NCBI GenBank assembly: GCA_036156195.1
Contig: JAYZUZ010000008.1
Coordinates: forward strand, 124,001-188,000
DNA length: 64,000 nucleotides
Reading direction: 5' to 3'
Origin: Abyssibacter sp036156195
Lineage (GTDB): Bacteria > Pseudomonadota > Gammaproteobacteria > Nevskiales > OUC007
A model generated the notes under the pieces. The model saw only the letters and a list, made by a program, of their open reading frames with translations, ran no database searches and was not told the origin of the DNA. The position numbers and the translations under genes are program-made. Below, piece by piece: positions 26,201 through 34,721 of the stretch. Positions within the stretch are counted from its first letter, which is position 1. The number at the start of each line of letters is the position of its first letter.

Positions 26201-29200
26201 CGTTCCAGCGGCACGCCTCGACGATAGGGGTGCTCTTAGGTCGCGCCGCCGTCGACGACGCGTTCGTGCCAGCTCGCAGCATCCAGGACGAAGCGCGCAC
26301 TGGCCTTGGGTGCATCCTACGTCTGACATCAGAAGGCGGCAGCGAGTCACATCGCATCCAGCAGGCCTTCAAAGCGGTCCCCATGCTCGCGCAAGCGCTG
26401 CTGAGGCTCGGCGCCAAGCGTGGCGAGACCGAGTACCGCGCGGTACTCCGGGAAGTTGACGCAGCCATCGCCTCATCGGCGCTGGGGAGCGCTGCATACC
26501 TGCGACGCAGATTGGCCGTCGATGCGTATAGGGTTGACGGTGACCGGGTGGCGGCCGTCGATCGGCTCAACGCACTCGTGGCGGAGCTTCAGGAGAGTAC
26601 GCCGAGCGAGCAGGTCGACGGGTTGGCGGATCTGGCCATCGCGTTTGCTGCAGTCGGGGACTTGGAGCGTGCAAAACAGTTGCTGGCGACGGTTCCGGAG
26701 CAATGCCTTGGCTACGCGTTGGCCCCCAAGAAAGACCCGCAGTACGCAATCTGGCGAGACATTCTGGTCCTTGCGAACGCCGCTGACCCGGAGAACCGTG
26801 TCAAGCGGATCTCAAACTTGATGCGCCAAGTCGGCGGCATGACGGAAACGGAAGGGGCGTCGTCCGCGCGTCGCCTGACGATGCCGCTCATTGAAGAAGC
26901 GATGCTAGTCGGGCCTCGCTTCGGCTTCGAGGTGTCAAAGACACTGGCGGATTGGCATTTGATCGGCTGGCCGAACCGCGTCGACCTGCTCATGACGGGG
27001 ATGGTCCGGCGAAGCCCTGAACTCGTCTTGGCTTGCGCGACGGTCTGGTGCGGCCTGTGCCTGCCGTTCTACATGGAACCGTACTACCGAGACCCGTACC
27101 ACGTCGGTGACTTCATCGACGTCGCCGCGGACGCGGCCGGCCCTGGCCAGATTGAACCGCTCGCTCTGATGCTGTTGGGGGCCATCGAGGTGGCCAGCAG
27201 AGCGCACGAAAGGGTCGCGCTGCTCCAGCGCCTTCGCACGGTTGCCGGAAAACATGGGTTCTCGTCTGCAGAACTCGAAGCCGCTGTCGCCCGGTGGACG
27301 TCAGAAGCGCCAGAACCTCGACACTCGTCTACGCCCAGCAAGTACGACTCGGAAGCCACTCTTGAGGAGCTTGAATGCGCGTTTGAAGCGGATGGCGACG
27401 AGCTGAACTACAACGCACCGTACCGTTTCAGAGATCTGGCGGAGACGGCCCCGCTTCATCTGGCGCGGAGGATGTTTGAACGCTGGCAGGTCTTGCAGGA
27501 CGACGCGCGCTGCCGCTTCCTGATGGTGAAGCGATTTGCTGCGGAGGGTGAGGTCGAGTACGCCAAGAAGCTGATGCAAGGCTACGAGACAAGCAAGGAC
27601 CCCTGGAGTTCCTGGAGCCAGTGGATGGGAGGTGGCAAGTTTTTCTACTTCGAGGCGAAGAAGCTCTTGGAGGGACCATCCACCTCCCTTGCCGCCTTCG
27701 AGAACATCGTCGATTCAGTGACGGCGGGCCAAGAGAGTACCCAGTCACTGCTAACCGAGCTGGATTCGATTTTGCCAGTAATCAGCGCGTCGCCGGACTG
27801 GCCGGCCATCTGGTCGCTGCTTGAGGAGCAGATGGCCTGCACTCGCGAGTTCCAGCTGGGGCATCCCTTCCAGCCGAGCGAGCTGCCGCTCAGCGACACG
27901 GAACTTCTGGAGGATCTGCTGCACTTCGCCTATCGGCTGCCCGTTGCCGAAGTACGGCGACACGCACGCAACTGCACGCTGAGCTTGGCAAGGCAAGTCG
28001 GACTCGGCCAATTTTTGTTCAAGTCCCTTATGCGGCGACTTATAGCCGGCGAGTTGGATGCCCCCTTGCAGGCGCTCGGAACGCTGCTGGCTGCTGACAG
28101 CAAGGACCTTGCACCCGAGTTGGGCAGCGCCGTGGCTGCGTTGGTCAGTCACCGTGACATCGCGGTGGCAGAGTCAGCTGCGCTCTTGTCGCATCGGTGG
28201 AAGCTGGAAGTCTCCTTGGACTCAACGCCGCTACCGCTCTTCTATCGTCTCGAACTCGAACTCCCCTCAGAGGGCGACGATGTCTTCAACGACGAGAGAA
28301 CTGGTGCGATGCGCCTTGAGTCACCGCTTGGCTGGACCCGGATGTTGCGCTCGACTGCACAGCACATTGCGAAGGTGGCAGGCATCGACGAGATGACTGT
28401 CCGACTACGCGCGGCCATGATTATTCAAGATTGGGGTGGACTTGAGGCATTCGGGCCCTCTGGCGTCAAAAGCCTTGAGACTCAGCTCCGAGCTCTCGAC
28501 ATGCAGATCACTTACCTCAAGCCCCATGCCTACATTGCCATTGCCGCCCTTCGCCACGTCGCGGGAGAACTGCGGCTGGCAGGCAAGCTTGGCGGCAGCG
28601 ATAGGGCGACGCTGCTGGAGAGTTTGGGCTGCCCGCTTCCGCCTCGGCCGCTGAAGCTCCCGCAAGTGCGTCCCGACTGGTTACAGATGCCGCTGTTTGA
28701 CCGAAGTGCGGGTTGGTCCGAGCGAGAGCGGAGGTGGGTTGATGAAGTCGACGGCGACGTTGCGCCATGCCCAACACACCGCGAAGGACAAGTGGTGGCC
28801 GAAGTGTCTCGCTTCAAGATCCTCCAGCCACGCCTGTCGGAGCACCGCCTCGACCGCTTTAGAGCACCCGCAGCACAGACTGACGGTGAAGACTTCGACG
28901 ATTGCTATGCCAAGTTGCCCATCGCAGTTTGGCTAGGCCAGTACGTCGCACTTGACGATGATCTGGCGCCAACGCTAATAAGGCGAGTTGTTTGCTCCGT
29001 AGACTTGGGCTTTGACGCAGCGGCCTATCCGTTCTCGTTGTGCCCGAACTGGATGAAGCGGCTTTGCTGGCGCGCGCATGACGAAGAACCGAGCGTCTTT
29101 CTAAACGCGAGCGGAGCGGTGGTCGCAAAGCTCCATTGGTGGCGTGACGCCGGTCCGGTTGATATCGATGCGGAGTCTCTGTGGGGCGAGGGTTGCTACC

Positions 29201-29352
29201 TCATTCTGACGCCGATTGGCCTCGAACAGATCGCGAATGCCCGAGGGAAGCAGGGCCTGGACATCAACGTATTCGCAAGCAGGCAGATCAAGCAACCAAG
29301 CAGCTGCGGACAATCTCTCTTGAAGGCGGCGAAGAACGGCTACTCGCTCTAG
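23293..29352 (+). CDS. Giant nuclease-like/STAND NTPase protein, probable Avs-type anti-phage sensor
   Basis: 2019 residues from ATG 23293 (TTG 23266 and GTG 23269 are alternatives; no clear ribosome site precedes any). After a Lys/Pro-rich start (APKKPKKPKPS), residues about 20-210 resemble the Cap4/DUF4297-type PD-(D/E)XK nuclease fold: GYVGQYERAGAAIYAAL, D66-D67, then GHQFKAS with Gln80 and Lys82. The NTPase core follows: Walker A GPPGSGKST (293-301), Walker B IIVVDGLDH with Asp390, and a sensor-like VFVLGTQR strand. From about 580 to the end the protein is a long alpha-helical repeat array, as in TPR sensor domains. Nuclease-STAND-TPR at about 2000 residues is the layout of Avs proteins, which bind phage terminase or portal proteins and then activate their nuclease. 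Assignment to Avs is inference from architecture. It stands alone between glmS and unrelated genes. Confidence 0.7.
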   Translation: MAPKKPKKPKPSTAAAPSTVPAEGERRAIRGYVGQYERAGAAIYAALERDELLWVGVADRNAGIADDLVLGFDGLVVGHQFKASKFPATFTIETLFTGANGLLKPLVHAWQYLSKDNPGSRVEVRLIVNDFPSINDKPGDGTPAHSAAFLEELQQHPNRPLADWCTPEWGRLIDHLRREAGLGDDDFEQFLHSLRVVCGAAADFVQSHKLNAEQARQASEIASVLPKLVADTRDKDRWTRDELLRELGWRDPAKTLLMHRFPVGAYVQRNRDTEVKLLAALHTVDQGYASLIGPPGSGKSTLLQVALATEANIRLVRYLAYVPGAAQGVGRGEADNFLTDVSTQLRNSGLVGLRLRDESLHERREQFGVLLRQAGERFNRDGIRTIIVVDGLDHVPREERPTNSLLGELPLPSAIPNGVVFVLGTQRLDLANLKPAVREQAEKSERQVLMGSLGGEEVARMADAFGLPVEIPRSDLRNLTQGHPLATRYLIQALLHADEAGRKHLLSGGMPFDGDIGTVYTAAWREIASDADAMDVLGFIARAEAPIDLRLLATMVKESAIERALIVARHLLRSSSQGWSVFHNSFRLFVIAQPRTLLGSVDAEYSQRVYRDLAQLAKDAPPESTQHWLELRYRARAGDGADVLALAMPARFRQQLADGRSIAEIHADIRLALLAVRGTHDATTFTRLLLCLDEVGRRETALEYASQLPLAMLAVGNIDAALSFVQYFPSQGYEVVDALLARGDFERAKELFESIEPLSQLHTFKFQNHGHDHNIKEFERWARRAVHFRDTEQIQMAIDHLAAEGLHQPEKVNPQTVAALRLHLRRKAAEAMLLQKVGADPQELCSELGVADEDKPSVMVHAGLVASRRGDVSQALPLFDAAAALAGFGDVPNGYRRRMALIAFKAGRRDLAEALFDKLVAPMISMCDDETDLAGLGDLVGAVMDHARLCTLLNKPLPSTTPSKHTFLHPFQRHASTIGVLLGRAAVDDAFVPARSIQDEARTGLGCILRLTSEGGSESHRIQQAFKAVPMLAQALLRLGAKRGETEYRAVLREVDAAIASSALGSAAYLRRRLAVDAYRVDGDRVAAVDRLNALVAELQESTPSEQVDGLADLAIAFAAVGDLERAKQLLATVPEQCLGYALAPKKDPQYAIWRDILVLANAADPENRVKRISNLMRQVGGMTETEGASSARRLTMPLIEEAMLVGPRFGFEVSKTLADWHLIGWPNRVDLLMTGMVRRSPELVLACATVWCGLCLPFYMEPYYRDPYHVGDFIDVAADAAGPGQIEPLALMLLGAIEVASRAHERVALLQRLRTVAGKHGFSSAELEAAVARWTSEAPEPRHSSTPSKYDSEATLEELECAFEADGDELNYNAPYRFRDLAETAPLHLARRMFERWQVLQDDARCRFLMVKRFAAEGEVEYAKKLMQGYETSKDPWSSWSQWMGGGKFFYFEAKKLLEGPSTSLAAFENIVDSVTAGQESTQSLLTELDSILPVISASPDWPAIWSLLEEQMACTREFQLGHPFQPSELPLSDTELLEDLLHFAYRLPVAEVRRHARNCTLSLARQVGLGQFLFKSLMRRLIAGELDAPLQALGTLLAADSKDLAPELGSAVAALVSHRDIAVAESAALLSHRWKLEVSLDSTPLPLFYRLELELPSEGDDVFNDERTGAMRLESPLGWTRMLRSTAQHIAKVAGIDEMTVRLRAAMIIQDWGGLEAFGPSGVKSLETQLRALDMQITYLKPHAYIAIAALRHVAGELRLAGKLGGSDRATLLESLGCPLPPRPLKLPQVRPDWLQMPLFDRSAGWSERERRWVDEVDGDVAPCPTHREGQVVAEVSRFKILQPRLSEHRLDRFRAPAAQTDGEDFDDCYAKLPIAVWLGQYVALDDDLAPTLIRRVVCSVDLGFDAAAYPFSLCPNWMKRLCWRAHDEEPSVFLNASGAVVAKLHWWRDAGPVDIDAESLWGEGCYLILTPIGLEQIANARGKQGLDINVFASRQIKQPSSCGQSLLKAAKNGYSL

Positions 29353-29636
29353 TCCAAACACTTTCACTGGCAATGCCAGCCGAGCGGGCCCACGCTGGAT
29401 TGATGGAAAAACAACCTTGCGCCTCCTCGGCGGGAATGACCGCTATCAGAAACGCGACCAACTGTCACAAGCGACTAGTAAATGGCAGCTTCGGGTCGGT
29501 TGCGGAAATAGGTAGGCCTTCAGGGGGAATGTCCGTATTTGGTGCTTTCCTGTCAGTCATCCGACGCCCGCTTGAGGGTCAGCTGCCGCCGGTGGGTTGC
29601 CTACAAAGGCACTAGGCGGCAAGCGAAACTGTCGCC
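29353..29636. other. Non-coding stretch after the STAND gene
   Basis: 284 bases without a supported gene; the plus frame 29181-29615 mostly overlaps the STAND coding region and has no ribosome site. The composition is less GC-rich than the flanks. No inverted repeat, attachment site or terminator stood out by eye. Confidence 0.45.
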
Positions 29637-29897
29637 TTGACGGGGAAGCTTACGCGAGTTCAGAAGCTTGAGTTCATTCTTGAACGGGAGTCGATTTTTC
29701 TGCTCTGGAACACCGTCATATACGTGGTGTTTGGTGCGGCTCTGGTCGTTCTTGCGGTGGTGCTCCACCGCTCGCTGCAGCCGCACGCGCCGCTCTTGAC
29801 CTCGATAGCAACGCCGTTCGGCCTGATCTGGGTTGGTTCGGTTGTCGCAATCGGAGTCCATTTGATGCGCACCCGCGCCTTGTCTCCGGTCGGTTGA
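29637..29897 (+). CDS. Hypothetical small membrane protein
   Basis: 86 residues from a TTG start at 29637 (no good ATG). Two hydrophobic segments (LLWNTVIYVVFGAALVVLAVV and LLTSIATPFGLIWVGSVVAI) joined by a short HRSLQPHAP loop would make a helical hairpin; the N-terminus is charged (KLTRVQKLEFILERES). The regular amphipathic pattern favours a real gene, but no family was recognised and minus-strand frames overlap it. It lies between the STAND gene and an AraC-type regulator. Confidence 0.4.
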   Translation: MTGKLTRVQKLEFILERESIFLLWNTVIYVVFGAALVVLAVVLHRSLQPHAPLLTSIATPFGLIWVGSVVAIGVHLMRTRALSPVG

Positions 29898-29958
29898 GGT
29901 AATCGGGCCCGAAGACGCGCATAGTTCGCCATGTCAGGAGGCGACACCCAGGCCATTG

Positions 29959-30747
29959 ATGCAGCAAACGGGGCCAGCACAGCTATTCGTGTGGTCGGAC
30001 GGTTTCGTCTGGACCAGTTGGCGTTATGCGGGTACCCAGACGCACCGCTATGCCGCCAATCTGGTCTTGTCTGCCGGCGACCAGCCGCTGCTGCTTGATC
30101 CCGAAGGGCAACCGGCGATGCACTGCAAGGCTGCGCTTTGCGCTGTGGGTGCAAAACGCCGTATCGATGCCACGGACATCCCCTTTCTAAGCCTGAATCT
30201 TGATCCGGATACGCCGGCCGCGCTGACCCTGCACCGTCTGCTTGGGCCGGGGGTAATCCGCACTCTCAGCGATGCCTTTGCCAGCGCTTACGCCGCGCCA
30301 ACGCTGGAAGTCCTGGGCGGTCGCGCGGATGTGCAACAAGTGCGTAAGTTGGCCGGCACACTCATCCACGCCGTCGGACAGCAGCTGGGGGCCACTGAAG
30401 ATGTGCAGCTGGATGATCGCATCCGCCGGGTGGCCAATCGGCTGCGCCAGCAGTCCGAACCGCAGGTCTGTTTGTCGGAGCTCGCCGAGCTGGCGGGCCT
30501 GTCGCCCTCGCACTTAATGCACTTGTTTCGTGAGCAGCTCGGCCTGTCCATGCGCAATTTCCTGTTATGGCAGAAGATGCGGCAGGCGCTTCGGCGGATC
30601 GTGCTGGGTGAACCGCTGACTCAGGTCGCGCATCAGTGTGGGTTTGCCGACTCGGCGCATCTCACACGTACCTTTCAGGCGTTCTATGCGATCCGGCCCT
30701 CTTTGCTTAGTGATCGCAACTACGTTCAAGCGGTTTATCTGGAGTGA
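29959..30747 (+). CDS. AraC-family transcriptional regulator
   Basis: 262 residues. The C-terminal 100 residues carry the double helix-turn-helix of AraC proteins: SLSELAELAGLSPSHLMHLF-like first motif (seen as CLSELAELAGLSPSHLMHLF) and LTQVAHQCGFADSAHLTRTF second motif. The N-terminal part (about 1-130) is a probable ligand-sensing beta domain (AAALCAVGAKRRI-type strands; not assignable to a known cupin). It ends 40 bases before the start of the M28-like lipoprotein on the same strand, which may be a target or operon partner. Confidence 0.85.
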   Translation: MQQTGPAQLFVWSDGFVWTSWRYAGTQTHRYAANLVLSAGDQPLLLDPEGQPAMHCKAALCAVGAKRRIDATDIPFLSLNLDPDTPAALTLHRLLGPGVIRTLSDAFASAYAAPTLEVLGGRADVQQVRKLAGTLIHAVGQQLGATEDVQLDDRIRRVANRLRQQSEPQVCLSELAELAGLSPSHLMHLFREQLGLSMRNFLLWQKMRQALRRIVLGEPLTQVAHQCGFADSAHLTRTFQAFYAIRPSLLSDRNYVQAVYLE

Positions 30748-30787
30748 TCTAGTCTGGGTGTCAGGAGACACACAACAAGATTGCACC

Positions 30788-32389
30788 ATGGGGATACCAA
30801 ACCATTGCCACGCGGGCGCCGCTGCGCTGGTGGCCGCGGGTCTGCTGCTGACGGCCTGCGGTCAAAGCAATTCTTCGGCCGGGTCGGATGCGCCAACCCC
30901 GCCTGCCGAGCCGGTTGCCTGTCCGGAGCCCGGTGATCTGACGACCGCGGCCGAGGTCTTGGCGGAGCGACTCCCGGACGAAGCCTTGCTGGAAATCTGG
31001 CAGCGGCGCATGGTCGAACGCGGGCCCCGGTTCACGGGCAGCCCTGCGTTGGCGGCCTGGCACGATTTTCTGGCGGAGGAGCTGGCGTCGTATGGGCTTA
31101 GCGTCGAGCGTGATCCGATGTCGCTGGAGTGGTGGCATCACCACGACTACAGCTTGACCTTGATTGTCGACGGCGTCGAAACGCCGATTCCCGTTGCGAG
31201 CTTTTATCCCTACTCGGGTTACACGGCGGATGGCGGGGTGGTCGGGCCATTGGCCGATGCCGGCGCCGGGCTGCCGCAGGATTTTCTGCTGGGCGACTTC
31301 AGCAACAAGGTCGTGATCTACGAGGAGGACCAGCTGCCGCTGACCCTGGCCCTGTTGTACTCAACCACCAGCTACGTGCACGACCCCGACAACACCATGA
31401 CGCCCGCCACGCCTTATCGGCGAGCGTCGGTGTCGTTTCTGACACCGCAGGAACAAACCTCTGTGGGGCTGGCGCGTACCGCCGGGGCCATTGCAGCCAT
31501 CGTGTCCTACGATGCATCCGCTGAAAATGCGGCCGGGCAGTACACGCCCTTTCTGACCAACCCGGCCGACAGCCAGGGGCTGCCAACGCTTTATGTGGAC
31601 CGCGCGACGGGCGACCAGCTCAAGGCCGCCATTGCCGATGGTGCGCAGGTCCGCCTGGAACTGCTGGTCGAGCGTGATCCCGATGCCGAAACGGATATCG
31701 TCATCGCGACGTTGCCGGGCACGAACCCCGACGAGGTCATGTTATTCAACACCCACACAGACGGGACCAGTGCCTCGCAGGAGAACGGCACACTGGGGAT
31801 ACTCGCCCTGGCACGCTATTTCGCCTCGCTCCCTCAGCAGTGCCGCCAGCGCACGATGACCTTTGTGATGATGCCCGGCCATTTTCATAACGGATTCGGG
31901 GGCGACACGGCGGGCTTCATCAACCGCTACCCGGAGCTGATCGGTCGCTCTGTTGCATCGCTGACCATGGAACATCTCGGCCAGCCCGAATGGCTGGATG
32001 ACGAGCAGGGGTTTCACCCCAGCGGCGAGTACGAGCCAGGGGTCTGGTACGGCACTGACAATGTGGTCCAGGCATTGATGACCGCTGCGGTGCAGGCCGA
32101 AGACCTGCGACGGGTCTTCGTCAATCGCCCGATCGGGGTGATCTACTTTGGTGTTGGCAGCCCGCTGAATGCGGCGGGAGTCCCGAATGCTTCCTACATC
32201 ACCGGACCGAACATGATGCTGTCCTTTGCGGAGAACCAGCATGTCGAGAAGGTCGACTACGCCCGCATGGCTGCCGAGATTCGCAGCGCAGCCCGCATCG
32301 CGACAGCGATGGACGCCACCTCCACCGAAGTGCTGTGTGCCGGCGTGCGTTCGCAGTCACCCACTACGCCGTCGGGGTGCTTTCCGTAA
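30788..32389 (+). CDS. Lipoprotein M28-like peptidase
   Basis: 533 residues. The lipoprotein signal LLLTACG (Cys near residue 24) follows ATG 30788. Residues about 40-110 form the helical lead of M28 proteins (RMVERGPRFTGSPALAAWHD), about 150-290 fit a protease-associated domain, and the metallopeptidase motif appears as MLFNTHTDGTSASQENGTLG (His and Asp ligands). The expected third and fourth ligands are less clear (MMPGHFHNGF; TMEHLGQ), so activity is likely but unproven. It would act in the periplasm, attached to a membrane. The gene follows the AraC regulator closely. Confidence 0.72.
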   Translation: MGIPNHCHAGAAALVAAGLLLTACGQSNSSAGSDAPTPPAEPVACPEPGDLTTAAEVLAERLPDEALLEIWQRRMVERGPRFTGSPALAAWHDFLAEELASYGLSVERDPMSLEWWHHHDYSLTLIVDGVETPIPVASFYPYSGYTADGGVVGPLADAGAGLPQDFLLGDFSNKVVIYEEDQLPLTLALLYSTTSYVHDPDNTMTPATPYRRASVSFLTPQEQTSVGLARTAGAIAAIVSYDASAENAAGQYTPFLTNPADSQGLPTLYVDRATGDQLKAAIADGAQVRLELLVERDPDAETDIVIATLPGTNPDEVMLFNTHTDGTSASQENGTLGILALARYFASLPQQCRQRTMTFVMMPGHFHNGFGGDTAGFINRYPELIGRSVASLTMEHLGQPEWLDDEQGFHPSGEYEPGVWYGTDNVVQALMTAAVQAEDLRRVFVNRPIGVIYFGVGSPLNAAGVPNASYITGPNMMLSFAENQHVEKVDYARMAAEIRSAARIATAMDATSTEVLCAGVRSQSPTTPSGCFP

Positions 32390-32465
32390 AGGGTCCCGGA
32401 TCTGCGGACCCGCCGGGCCGGACGAGGAGACGGCGGTCTCCGCATGCGCTCCGGCGATCTCCCGA

Positions 32466-33503
32466 TCAGGGTGTGCCTGGTTCCGGCGGACGAGAGCGAT
32501 AAACTCCCGGCGCTTCGCCAAACCAGCGTCGAAAGGCCCGGGTAAAGCTGGAGGTGTCGCCATAGCCCAGGTGCATGGCGATCTCATCCAGGGTCATTTC
32601 GGTGCTGGTGAGTAGCTGACGGGCCAGTTGCTGCCGTTCCTGTTCCAGCAGTTCGCGAAAACCGGTGCCCTCGTCGTCGAGACGTCGGCGGAGGCTCCGC
32701 GGCGACAGGTTCAGGGCCTGGGCAATGGTTTCGATGGACGCGGTGAAGCCATGGGGGCTGAGAATCTGCTGGCGCGTGCGGGCAACCCAGCCGCCTGGTT
32801 GGCGGCGTGCCAGCTGCTGGCGGCACTGGGCTTCCAGCAGGTTCACCAGTTGTGCATCGTAGGTTGGTAACGGGCGCTCCGCGTGCGCGCGGCCCAGCAC
32901 CAAGCTGTTGTGGGGCTGGTTGAACTGCGGCTGCATTCCGGCCAGTGCTGCGATGCGTCCGGCATGTGGTGGAGCGGGATGGGCGAATGTCAGCGCCTGC
33001 AACGGGATGCCCGCCAGCCCCATCTCGCGCAGCAGCTGGATGGCTGTCCCCATGTCGCGCTCGAGCATGGTGTTCCGGAGTTGTCTGGGAATCCGGTCGG
33101 CCTGAAACGTGACGGCGATGGCGTCCGGTTCGCGGATGAGCTGGATCTGACAATACGCCGTGCTGAGCGGCAGAAAGTCCAGCGTGCGGCGGATGGCTTC
33201 CAGCAGTGTGCGGGACGTCCGCATCAGGAATCCCCAGCTGCCAAAGGTGGCGATGCTGTACTGCAGGCCCAGCTCGAAACCCAGCGCCGGCACGTCCGGT
33301 AGCGCGAGCATGAGGTTTTCCATCAGCCGCATTTCCTGCTCGCGGGTGATCAAGGCTTCTGGTGAGGCCAGCGTGGTTTCATCGATGCCCGTACCCACCA
33401 GGCAGGTTTCGACATCGCAACCCTTGGCCGCCGCAAAATTGACCATGACCTGCGCAATGGCGACGGGGTGGAGAATGGGTTCGCTGCTCGTTGGACGCCT
33501 CAT
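32466..33503 (-). CDS. AraC-family regulator with arabinose-binding-like N-terminal domain
   Basis: 345 residues from ATG 33503; the open frame continues upstream but the family starts here. Residues about 10-195 match the PF12625-type N-terminal domain of OruR/ArgR-like regulators (ETCLVGTGIDETTLASPEA, then FGSWGFLMRTSRTL). The AraC HTH is near 255-340: SIETIAQALNLSPRSLRRRL and LDEIAMHLGYGDTSSFTRAF. It is divergent from the desaturase gene at 33620, a likely target. Confidence 0.88.
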   Translation of the reverse strand: MRRPTSSEPILHPVAIAQVMVNFAAAKGCDVETCLVGTGIDETTLASPEALITREQEMRLMENLMLALPDVPALGFELGLQYSIATFGSWGFLMRTSRTLLEAIRRTLDFLPLSTAYCQIQLIREPDAIAVTFQADRIPRQLRNTMLERDMGTAIQLLREMGLAGIPLQALTFAHPAPPHAGRIAALAGMQPQFNQPHNSLVLGRAHAERPLPTYDAQLVNLLEAQCRQQLARRQPGGWVARTRQQILSPHGFTASIETIAQALNLSPRSLRRRLDDEGTGFRELLEQERQQLARQLLTSTEMTLDEIAMHLGYGDTSSFTRAFRRWFGEAPGVYRSRPPEPGTP

Positions 33504-33619
33504 GCCACCGCAGTCTAGTCCCAGTGGCCGAAAATGCGGCAAAGCTGACCGCCTTCGCCCTGTCTCCCGGCATCGGCGATCACTAGGCTTGATGCGAGTC
33601 GCCGCGAAAGGAGAAGCGC

Positions 33620-34528
33620 ATGAGCGAGCAATTATCCGCCTTAAACCGCCAGGCGATATCCGCAGCCAAACACCATATGGGCCATTTCGCATGGCCGACC
33701 GTGTTGTTCACGGCCGCCACGCTGGTCGTGTTCGTCGGCAATCTGGCGTTGTTTGCCATCGGTGTCATGCCACTTTGGGCGGCCATTGTGGTGTATGCGG
33801 TCGCGACCTACTTCTCATACACGCCGTTGCATGAGGCCGCGCATGGCAACATCCACGGGCAGCACGCGGGCCTCAAGTGGGTGAATGACCTCTGCGGCTA
33901 CCTGGTGGCACCGCTGATCATGGTGCCGTACTCCACGCATACCGTGGAGCATTTCACCCATCACCGGTTCACCAACCAGCCGGACAAGGATCCCGATTAC
34001 GTGGTCAGAACCATGGGCGATGGCCTGGTCGCTCTGATCCGGACGGGGCTGCATTTTCTGTGGGTGCAGAACAGCTTCTTGTTTCGGGGGCACTGGAGCG
34101 GGCTGTCGCGCCGGGAGCAGGCGATTTACGTCGCCGAGACCACCGTTGCCATTGGCTGGCGGCTGGGCTTCTTGCTGCTGGTGACCCGGGCCGGCGCCGG
34201 CTGGTTACTACTGCTCGGCTATCTGGCTGGGGCATTCTTCACGGCGTACTGGTTTGCCTACCGCCCCCATGCGCCTTACCAGGAGCCCGCGCGCTGGCGG
34301 AATACGAACAGCCTCATCATGCCCCGGTGGATGCGTCCGTTCGAGTGGTTCTGGTTGGGACAGAACCTGCACTCCATTCATCACCTGTTTCCCCGCGTGC
34401 CGTTCTACCGCTATCACGTCCTGCATCGGCAGATCGAGCCGATTCTGCGTGCACATGGCACGCCGATGGTGGGTGTATTCAGCCGTGCACCTGTCACACC
34501 ACCGCAGCCTCAGTCCCGGCGTCGTTGA
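33620..34528 (+). CDS. Membrane fatty-acid desaturase/hydroxylase family protein
   Basis: 302 residues, about four membrane helices. The three His boxes of the di-iron membrane family are present: HEAAHGN (about 70-76), HTVEHFTHHRF (about 109-119) and NLHSIHHLFPRVPFY (about 249-263). Such enzymes use O2 and an electron donor to desaturate or hydroxylate lipids (fatty acids, alkanes, carotenoids). The specific substrate is not determined. A ribosome site AAGGAGAA precedes ATG 33620. It is divergent from an AraC-type regulator, which resembles known pairings of regulators with desaturases. Confidence 0.85.
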   Translation: MSEQLSALNRQAISAAKHHMGHFAWPTVLFTAATLVVFVGNLALFAIGVMPLWAAIVVYAVATYFSYTPLHEAAHGNIHGQHAGLKWVNDLCGYLVAPLIMVPYSTHTVEHFTHHRFTNQPDKDPDYVVRTMGDGLVALIRTGLHFLWVQNSFLFRGHWSGLSRREQAIYVAETTVAIGWRLGFLLLVTRAGAGWLLLLGYLAGAFFTAYWFAYRPHAPYQEPARWRNTNSLIMPRWMRPFEWFWLGQNLHSIHHLFPRVPFYRYHVLHRQIEPILRAHGTPMVGVFSRAPVTPPQPQSRRR

Positions 34529-34721
34529 ACGCGCTTGCGTCGCCCACGGCGGCAGGTGCAGCATCGACGGGCGAGGGATCAGGCTGACCGCTTAAATGCA
34601 AATAAACTATCGAACAGCTGATAATAATTGATTGGATTAATCGCCCAGCAGGCGGCAGCATGGTCCTCCCTGGCGCCGCATCAGCGGCGCTCCCAGACCG
34701 CGATACGCGAGGGAGAGACGA

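Noticed and set aside
29181..29615. Plus-strand frame overlapping the STAND gene end
   Set aside because: Most of it overlaps the STAND gene out of frame; no ribosome site or domain.
34591..34721. OxyR site before katG
   Set aside because: The AT-rich stretch was compared with the ATAG-N7-CTAT pattern and the spacing did not fit; only a weak Fur-like match remains.
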